From positions 16,260,984 through 16,324,983 of the forward strand of contig NC_092564.1 of assembly GCF_037975245.1 (NCBI RefSeq): DNA of 64,000 nucleotides, in the 5' to 3' direction. A program made the translations under genes and the position numbers. The notes beneath the pieces were generated by a model. That model was not told the DNA's origin, made no database searches, and worked only from the letters and a program-made list of their open reading frames with translations. Shown here one piece after another: positions 56,917 through 64,000 of this stretch; position 1 is the first letter of the stretch, and the number at the start of each line of letters is the position of its first letter. Origin of the DNA: Apostichopus japonicus. Lineage: Eukaryota; Echinodermata; Holothuroidea; Aspidochirotida; Stichopodidae.

Positions 56917-59900
56917 GTAAATGTCTTATCAATGTTATGAAACATTAATCTTTGTTTCATTCTTATCTAGCCTAAATTATCACAAATTCTCACTAACTTG
57001 GGCATCAGAACGTCTCTTAGTCTCATAAACGTTTACTTAGCCCAAGCCTAAGTCAGACTATGCCTAACTCAGACACACAGATACAGTATCATGACCAATT
57101 TCGCGATTCGAAGATGATCATCTCCGTGATTCGCTTGTTTGAAATATTAAATACAGCTTCGGCATACCTAGGCTTCTGTTTAGACCTAACCTTAGGCCTA
57201 ACATTGTGTTGTGAGTTGGATCTAGAGTTTGTGAAATATTTACCTTCAAATTAATTTCTGCAACCATCCTCGAATATTTCATTTAGAAATTAGATACGTT
57301 AAGTGGTCAAGGTTACAGTAAGTTAACCATCAGTCCCGATTTATTGTGATTGTCATGCTTTTGCTACTAAAACATATTCCTGCCAGTAGATTAAATTCTC
57401 CCTGTTTTTTATGTCATTGTGACATTTCAAAATGTGACTGATTTGACGATATCTGAACTAAAAAGTATGCATTTAGAATGCATTACTATACATGACCCTT
57501 CAAAAGCACATAACTGTTTTCCACACAAGCATAATTAATGGCCCCATGTTACTAACTCACATATTATGGGCTACCAAAGACCTAGTAGCAACAAGTACTT
57601 ACAGTAACACCAACATTAATGTTATTTTGGGACATTCCCCAGGCACCCATCCCCCAAAACACAGTGTCCCATTTTCAACCAAAGATATATGGTAACCCTC
57701 TCTAGTATTGACTAATTAGACTCTCTCCTTCCCAGAAAGCATTAGATCCCATTGAACTGAGGATTCTACCTTTTAATTGTGATTAATAAAAAGATTGTTC
57801 AGCAGGACAGGATTCTGTTGTTCATTTAGTGTATTCTTAGTCTTTGAGAAAACATTGATCCAAATGTTGCAGCGAAACAAGTTGAGCAAGGCAGTCTTTC
57901 AAGTGACAGACAGCATGATGCCATCACATAATGCATTTTTCCGTCCGTCGGAACTTGGCAAGATTCTAGCAAACTTCAGTTGATTGCAAATATAGTGAAA
58001 AAGATCATTGTGAATTGGTTTTGCCAGAGGTATAAGAATTTTATCGCATGAAAGTCTGACATTTTGCAAGGTGTGTCCATTGCAACCTACTTACAGTAGC
58101 TGTCTAGTATGTAAAATGATACAATGTACATATAGCACATTTTTTGGAGTATTCACTAGGAATACTAAAAATGAGGAGAAAGCAAAGTTGTGACATGTTC
58201 TTTACTCATCATAGCAAATAATGTATACCATATATTTAACACTTGTGTGAAACTTAAATTTATTGCATATTTATTTTCCAGGCTCCTGTTTGGGCATCGG
58301 CCTTACTGGTGGGTGAGGGAATCAAATTTGTACAATGATCAGAATAGACCAGACATTGAACAATTCCCATCAACATGTGAAACTGGACCAGGTTTGTGAC
58401 TAGTTTTATCTGTGCTTATTGCTATTCCTTGGGTCTTCTATGTACGCCACCAACTCGAATAATGGGTTGTTGCTCTTACTAGTTGTATTACACTGTATAT
58501 CTGCTTTTAATTTAGAACCACACTGTTATTTATACAACTATATATGAGGAAGTGTAGCAAATCATCCTAAAAGGGGAAGGACAGAGCAGGTGAAGTCTAA
58601 GGTCCATGTTTATCTGCTGGTCTAATGTCAAGTTGAATGCTTCAAGGTTTTCAACATCCCCACTACTGTAATTGGAAGGAGAAGAAGTTTTCAGTGACAT
58701 TTTCATCCCATTTCTTTCTGGAGGGGTGAAGGGGGGGGGGGGGGATGTGCAAACTGGAAACAGATGATAGTAAATTTATGATACACATATATTTGCTTCT
58801 TTAAAATGATTTTTATCTTCACATTATTAGCCCTATTCTAAAACTGTTACATTCCATTTTCCAGTGAAAAACTATATTTATATATAGATATTTGCCTGTA
58901 CAATTTTTTGTTATATTCAGTACTAAAAGAAGTATATTTGTCTGTTTTTGTTTTACAACTATTTAAAGGGAGCCCTTCAGGTCATATGATGGTGACAGTA
59001 GCCATCTGGTATATCATCACTAAAGAGACTTTAAGCCATATACGTTCTTCAAGAGAGAGATCCGGGCGAGAGCTTCCTTTGATCGTAGATATCACCCTCT
59101 GGTCTCTGTTTGGTGTTTTTGTCACTCTTGTTGGAGTCGGCAGGGTATTCATTGCTACACACTTCCCAAACCAAGTCGTTCTAGGACTTTTGGTCGGTAA
59201 GTTGTAAGAGCTGTGTCGCTGTGGGTGGTTACTGTACAGTAATCACAGTGCTGCCAATGTAATTTGGAAAATTTCTGGAAAGGAATATTTAATATACTGT
59301 CATTTATAATGTAAGGGTTCTGCCCCTGCAACAATTTCAGTAGTGTTCATCCAAAGTACAATTTTTTATATAATTCATTACAGTAACAATCATTTCTGAA
59401 AGGATGTTTTTATAGATTTGTTTGGGTATGAAGGAAAATTTCACTAACACGCAACTTTTACAAAGATAAATGTACCGTCTAGGCTTTATTGCAAGAACTG
59501 CATTGCCGACAAACAGTTACCAAATTCAAAGTTACCATGTTTTGGAGTTTGGACAGAATTTTGATGGCAAGAATATTGATATACAAAAGATTGGCTTGAA
59601 ACTGCATCGTTTGTGTACAAAGTTCACCTTATAAGAAGTACTTTTCTTTAAATGAAACAGCTGAATTATTTAAAAAAAAAAAAAAGTTTGGGTGACTGTA
59701 CTCTACAAGGAAGCAAGCTTTGGTGTACATTGCCCAAGAGAGAACAGAAAACAGTACAGAAAACTCTAAACGTATACCAAAATGTATCATTCGTACTAGG
59801 TGCCCAAATGTCAATGTTGTTTTTATCAGTTACTAATTTACACACTAACAACAAAAAGAACTAATTTTTCTAACAAACATGCTAAGTTATGACTACTTGG

Positions 59901-60468
59901 AATGTTGCTGTTGTAAAGTAGACAGCTCAGGAGTTACTGTACCAAATTGTCAATTTTTGTTGTTGTTGATATTGCAGGTTTATTGATTGGACACATTGTA
60001 TCCCAGCTGCCCGTCCACACCTTTACGCTGCTAAACTATCTCACCGGATCGATGTTTCTACTTCAAGCAGTAGTCTATCAGTACCTCTTCATGTTCCTGT
60101 TAAATCACAGACCTGACTGGTCCATCGCACTAGCAGCCAAGTGGTGCGGTGACCCAGCATGGGTCCATCTTGACTCCACGCCCTTCTATGCCGTATCAAG
60201 AGACATCGGCAGTCTCTTCTTCACCGGGTTAGCGCTACGTTACATCGGTTCGAAGGTCACAGAGACATCCAGGGGTCTCTTAGCCACAGCGATTCTCGCA
60301 GCTGTCGCGGTCTTTGCTGTTCATGGAGTAGCTCTACTGACCCTTCCCACAAAGTATGAATTCCTGTTTTATGCACTTGGTGCCTTTAAAGAAGGTTTGG
60401 TACCAATCATAGTGATAGGGCTGAACGTCATGTATGAAAGCGTGTTAGGCAAGAGAAAAGTTATGTGA
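56687..60468 (+). CDS. G6PC: Glucose-6-phosphatase catalytic subunit family protein, 352 aa, four exons
   Basis: Exons 56687-56916, 58282-58391, 58969-59196 and 59978-60468 join in frame into 352 residues (human G6PC1 357, G6PC3 346). The enzyme hydrolyses glucose-6-phosphate, or related sugar phosphates, at the lumenal face of the ER, and the protein is multi-pass. The phosphatase signature is complete: Lys76 and Arg83 in K-W-L-L-F-G-H-R-P, P-S-G-H with His119, and Arg172 with His178 (human Arg170, His176). The first three keep human G6PC1 numbering. The text after the third motif (W-C-G-D-P-A-W-V-H-L-D-S) and the N-terminal Y-F-P-x-A-Y look closest to G6PC3, so the paralogue is uncertain. 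Gly171 replaces the Ser usual before the catalytic Arg. The C-terminus R-K-V-M is a dilysine-like ER signal. The start at 56687 has A at -3 and G at +4; the next ATG (56699) is also possible. Confidence 0.93.
56917..58281 (+). other. G6PC-family intron 1, no other feature seen
   Basis: GTAAAT to CCAG intron of 1,365 bp. No RNA gene, clear repeat or nested gene was recognised. Confidence 0.8.
58282..58391 (+). CDS. G6PC: G6PC-family exon 2 (residues 77-114)
   Basis: Acceptor TTTTCCAG, donor GTTTGT. It carries F-G-H-R-P-Y-W-W-V with catalytic Arg83 and ends in C-E-T-G-P-G, just before the P-S-G-H motif. Confidence 0.92.
58969..59196 (+). CDS. G6PC: G6PC-family exon 3 (residues 114-190)
   Basis: Acceptor TTTAAAG, donor GTAAGT. 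It opens with S-P-S-G-H (His119) and contains G-R-V-F-I-A-T-H-F-P-N-Q-V-V, with Arg172 and the nucleophile-position His178. Helices flank a basic loop (R-S-S-R-E-R-S-G-R). Confidence 0.92.
59978..60468 (+). CDS. G6PC: G6PC-family exon 4 (residues 190-352) and stop
   Basis: Acceptor GATATTGCAG. It encodes the C-terminal membrane helices and the conserved K-W-C-G-D-P-A-W-V-H-L-D-S-T-P-F loop. It ends G-K-R-K-V-M then TGA (60466-60468). This exon is visibly richer in G and C than its surroundings, as expected for coding sequence. Confidence 0.93.
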
Positions 60469-62250
60469 GGAAGTACCAACACATTGCCTCCTGCCCACTT
60501 CAGTTTGATCAATGAACATGTTAGCTTTTTCTATCTATCTATCTATGTCATTCAACATCCCCTGTCAATATTTATTTCTACAGTAGACTTTGTTGTTCTT
60601 GTTGTTGTTATTATTTTCATTTATTTAGACAGCTCTGCCACACTCTTAAGAGGCTGCTCTTTGATATTTTTTTTTATAGTTATTCCACAAAGTTTTGTGT
60701 CATCTTGTTGAGTATTATTAAGGTAATAATGTATCCGGTATTACACCGCAAAATAGGCAAATTACTATACAAGTGCAAGGATGTATGGCAGATTTTGAAC
60801 ATAGGAACCTAATAGTATTTTATACCATAGAGAGTTTAGAGACTACAAAACGGCCAAGCTAAATTTGAATACAAAATTATTCCGTGCAATGAATGGTTGT
60901 AATACCACGACCAAGGCGTCCAAAATGTGTATTCAAACTAAGTCTTTGGGGAGTGGGGGCTCAATGGACTTTAAATGATTGGTTTCAAATAGGCTGGAGA
61001 TAAGTTCTCAAGCAGTTCTCTCCAGTTGTGCCATCAAAATGTGAAGACCTTGCTGTAACCATAGTAGTAATTTTTTAACAAAATGATTATTTATCAAATG
61101 TCATCAATTTAACAATCGCAAGAAAAATGATAAATTTGATCACTTAATATCTTTCACTAATTCAACAGTTTGCATCTGAAGGATGAATTATGCTCAAAAG
61201 TCATCATCACAAAAATTTGCAGCAAAATGATATATTGATCATTTATACTAAATCTTGTTAAATCAACATTTTGCTTAAATAAATAATTACGCTAGCGGTA
61301 AAATTGCAGAAAAAGGTCTCAACATTTTATGGCACCTTAACGTTTCAATAATTTAGGGTACCTTGTACATTTTCTGATATAGCAGGTAACCACTCTGGTG
61401 TTTTTGGCCGTGCAATAGAGCTTAATTTCTCACTCAGGGCAATCATGTGCAAAATAGAATTGTCTTCTGTTATGTCAAAGAAAAAAATACAAAAAATCTC
61501 CAGCCAGGATGTTCCTCCCTTCATCACGATTCGGACAAAACATGGTAAAGAAAATATTTTGTGAAATCATTGATGATGTTCTTGAGTCACATTCATTGCT
61601 TCATATATATATATATTATATATATTTATATATATTATATATGATATATTATATATGATATATATATTATATATGATAAATATATTATATATATATTATA
61701 TACATATATATATTTATTACTTTTGCGTAAATCCTTCACAAGTATCAAATTCTGTTGATAATTGCAACCCACATTGTAGATAAATGGATGAGAGCTGGAT
61801 CATGGCATGAATGTGAATGAATTTCTGAGCCCTCAGCACCCAGTTGGGACATCTTTTCTATTAGGTGCTTTTGTCAAGCTTTCATGACATGAGTGAATAT
61901 AAGTCGCACAATGTGGCAGATTTTGAAACAGTAATCTGAAACTTTCAGTAACGAATGAAGAAATCGACCAAAAGTGTAGATATTCCTGTCATTCATGCCA
62001 TGATTTGACCTCCAACAACTTGCAGCTGTTTTTTGTATAATTTACAATCTTGTTTAAAAAATCTCTTTTCATCTGTAACAGAATATGTAAAACCTGTCAC
62101 ATCTTCTTTGGCTTTGTTGTGGAATGTAAATGTATCTAATACAATGTAAAACCTGTCACATCTTCGGGTTACTTTGGTTTCTGTTATGATGAGTTATGTG
62201 TCTAGGCCTTTCCAACTGCTTGTTCTCTGACGGGCTTAGAATAAATAAAA
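60469..62250 (+). other. Probable 3' UTR and flank of the G6PC-family gene
   Basis: No further coding exon was seen. AATAAA words at 61278-61283 and 62240-62249 (overlapping pair) are possible polyadenylation signals; which is used cannot be told. A (TA)n-rich stretch lies at about 61605-61711. A short word (GTAAAACCTGTCACATCTTC) is duplicated near 62087 and 62147. Confidence 0.45.
61605..61711. repeat. (TA)n-rich tract
   Basis: About 105 bp of TATATAT interrupted by TTATA and GATATA words. Confidence 0.9.
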
Positions 62251-62452
62251 AGTAAACGAATGATGGAAAACTGGGAAATTGTTAACAATTTTAAACAGAG
62301 CAAGGAACTTTTTTTTCTAGAACAGGATTGGAATGAGTGACCTCATGATCACATGTGAGTACTATGAGCCCTTTTTTGGAAGGGGGGGGGTGTTGTCAAT
62401 CTGGCAACCCCAGCCAAAAAAAATTAGTATATAGGGATTTCTACCAACGAAA

Positions 62453-62516
62453 AGCTGGATAGCTTAGTTGGTAAAGCATAGGACTTGCTGTAATTGGTCC
62501 ATTGAAGCAACATAAT
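62453..62516 (+). repeat. Decayed tRNA-like fragment (SINE-type or tRNA pseudogene)
   Basis: The stretch reads GGATAGCTTAGTTGGTAAAGC followed by GGACTT, closely matching the 5' half of a lysine-type tRNA, including a good RNA polymerase III A box (TAGCTTAGTTGG). The anticodon arm and B box are degraded (GGTCCATTGAAGC in place of a GGTTCGA-type box), so it is not a working tRNA. It is most likely the head of an old tRNA-derived SINE. Confidence 0.5.
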
Positions 62517-62749
62517 AGGTGTATAAAAAAGTATGCTAACGAGGTCCTCATGATAGAATACAGTAAGGAAAACAAACAATAACTACATTCTCCTTAAGCC
62601 AGCTTCACAAAGACAAAATAATTTACAATGATCATTTTTTTATTACAGAATTCTTAACAGAGTACTGTACAAAGCACTGAATACTCACAACATCAAAAAT
62701 TATTGCAGTTCCATTGTCTGACCACAATTATTTGTCATTGGGTTGATTT

Positions 62750-62751
<2 letters not shown>

Positions 62752-62786
<35 letters not shown>
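62752..62786. repeat. (TA)n microsatellite
   Basis: About 33 bp of TA repeats in the 3' flank of the G6PC-family gene. Confidence 0.9.
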
Positions 62787-62789
<3 letters not shown>

Positions 62790-64000
62790 GCATACAACTA
62801 AAGATAACATGTTACACAATTAATGTGTCCTTTTCTCCAAACACTTCCATTGCCAAGTTTTAAATAGTTCATTTGAAATGGGGGGAAATGGCAGAAGGAA
62901 GAGGGGAGGGTCACTTCACTCTGTTTAACCCCCTGCCCCACCGCCTCCTTCCCCCCCCCCAAAAAAGAGGAAAATCATGCCTTGGAATTCTGTGAAACTC
63001 TTGACATGCCTGCAATGGTTTATGATATCAAATTGAACTTTCGATCCAAATAGGGAAACTGGCACTTATAACTGAAGATAAAATGTACATATCTGTATAG
63101 AGACTGTGTCAAGTTCAAATAAATATTGTTCTGCAAGGTTAATATAATAAACATGAAAATGAGGAATAGATGATATATAATCACACAAAAAAATGTACAT
63201 AAAAACGATACAAAATGAGCACTTGAAATAAAGGGACAAAATACATCAAGTGCTTATGAGATGCGTTTCGTTGTTGATATTGCATCCCCTCAAGAGTAAT
63301 GTACTACTATCACAAAGCACACTAACATCCTGCACAGCAGAAAAATAGCTTCGGACACTCCATCCCTAGCTATCTGCTTCTGCAAGACACACTAGTGGTG
63401 TTGATATAATTTGGGATCAAAGCACTGACTGGTTTTCAAGGAATCCTGTTTAATCCAAAAAATCAACAGTTTTCACTATTGCTTATCAGCACGACAGCCG
63501 ACGGATCTCCGACATATTATTATGATGAATCATCTGAATAATGTTTGTAAAATCACCACTTGACAGTTTCCAGTACAGTATAAATCAACAATTTGTAATG
63601 ACAAAGCTATGGACAACTGGCTTATCTTTCTACTTTTCAACAAAAATTAAAACGCAAGTATCCCCTAAAGCCTATCTTCTCTGTGAAACCTGGTTTTTGG
63701 AATTTCTACTTTTCTGGTTGTTAACTAAGCTTGATACCTTTCTGGTTATAAATAATTTCTCTGTGAAAACTAACATGTACCATGACATATACAAATTAGG
63801 GATATGATCTGCTTTTTCCACCTGTTTGTTTGCTACAATTCATATAATTGTGATCAATAAAATGACATCAGGAAAAAAAAGTCAGATATTATTGAACTAT
63901 TCTACAATTCTCTTTTGGTTCTTCTACTTAATGAAAACTTCCACATCACACCATTTTCTCTTTCCTATCAAGCAACTAAAAATTTATTAAAATTAAACAC
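62787..64000. other. 3' flank with no recognised gene
   Basis: The stretch is AT-rich with a C10 run at 62951-62960 and an AATAAA word at 63118-63123. An 88-codon frame at 63541-63807 has no recognisable family motif or splice context and is probably chance. Confidence 0.55.

Noticed and set aside
63541-63807. 88-codon plus-strand frame near the right edge
   Set aside because: No recognisable motif, low codon structure and no splice context; an AT-rich region easily gives such a frame by chance.

Overview
The window is nuclear DNA from an animal. It is AT-rich, has consensus GT-AG introns, and carries two genes with small exons in introns of about 0.2 to 2 kb, next to a long satellite array. 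The TA microsatellites, long G and C homopolymers, and an invertebrate-looking G6PC-family enzyme suggest a marine invertebrate, perhaps an echinoderm. That guess is weak; I cannot name the species.

Layout. Positions 1 to about 31,190 are one uninterrupted head-to-tail satellite: about 95 monomers of roughly 327 bp that enter from the left edge. Variants private to a few monomers recur at fixed larger spacings (1,634, 1,639/1,967, 1,961, 2,946 and 7,511 bp), so the array has nested higher-order repeats and a large internal duplication. The many small open frames in the monomers are by-products of the repeat; the length of one A-run sets their C-termini. Positions 31,190-35,955 hold no recognised gene, but contain a 62-64 bp tandem repeat at about 34.5-35.2 kb.

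Positions 35,956-54,306 are a minus-strand gene that I assembled exon by exon. It has 20 coding exons with matching phases throughout, giving a 703-residue charged protein. A glycine/proline box of the form P-W-G-K-P-G-x-G-A-P recurs about nine times, mostly one per exon. One such box is known from the centrosome/cilium protein CSPP1, so a microtubule or ciliary role is a reasonable but unproven guess. Its introns carry a triplicated splice-acceptor segment, a possible Penelope-like remnant, two minisatellites and a long (TA)n tract.

Positions 54,859-55,395 are a non-autonomous foldback element with terminal inverted repeats of about 112-122 bp and an exact 9-bp target-site duplication, as in Mutator-like elements. 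It lies between the two genes or in the 5' leader of the minus-strand gene.

Positions 56,687-60,468 are a plus-strand, four-exon gene for a 352-residue glucose-6-phosphatase catalytic subunit (G6PC family). It keeps every phosphatase active-site residue and ends in a dilysine-like ER-retention tail. It is head-to-head with the minus-strand gene. The rest of the window, to 64,000, is 3' flank with simple repeats and a decayed tRNA-like (SINE-type) fragment.

No CRISPR array, prokaryotic operon, rRNA or intact tRNA was seen. The most notable things are the satellite's multi-scale structure with signs of CpG decay, the glycine-box repeat protein, and the foldback transposon.
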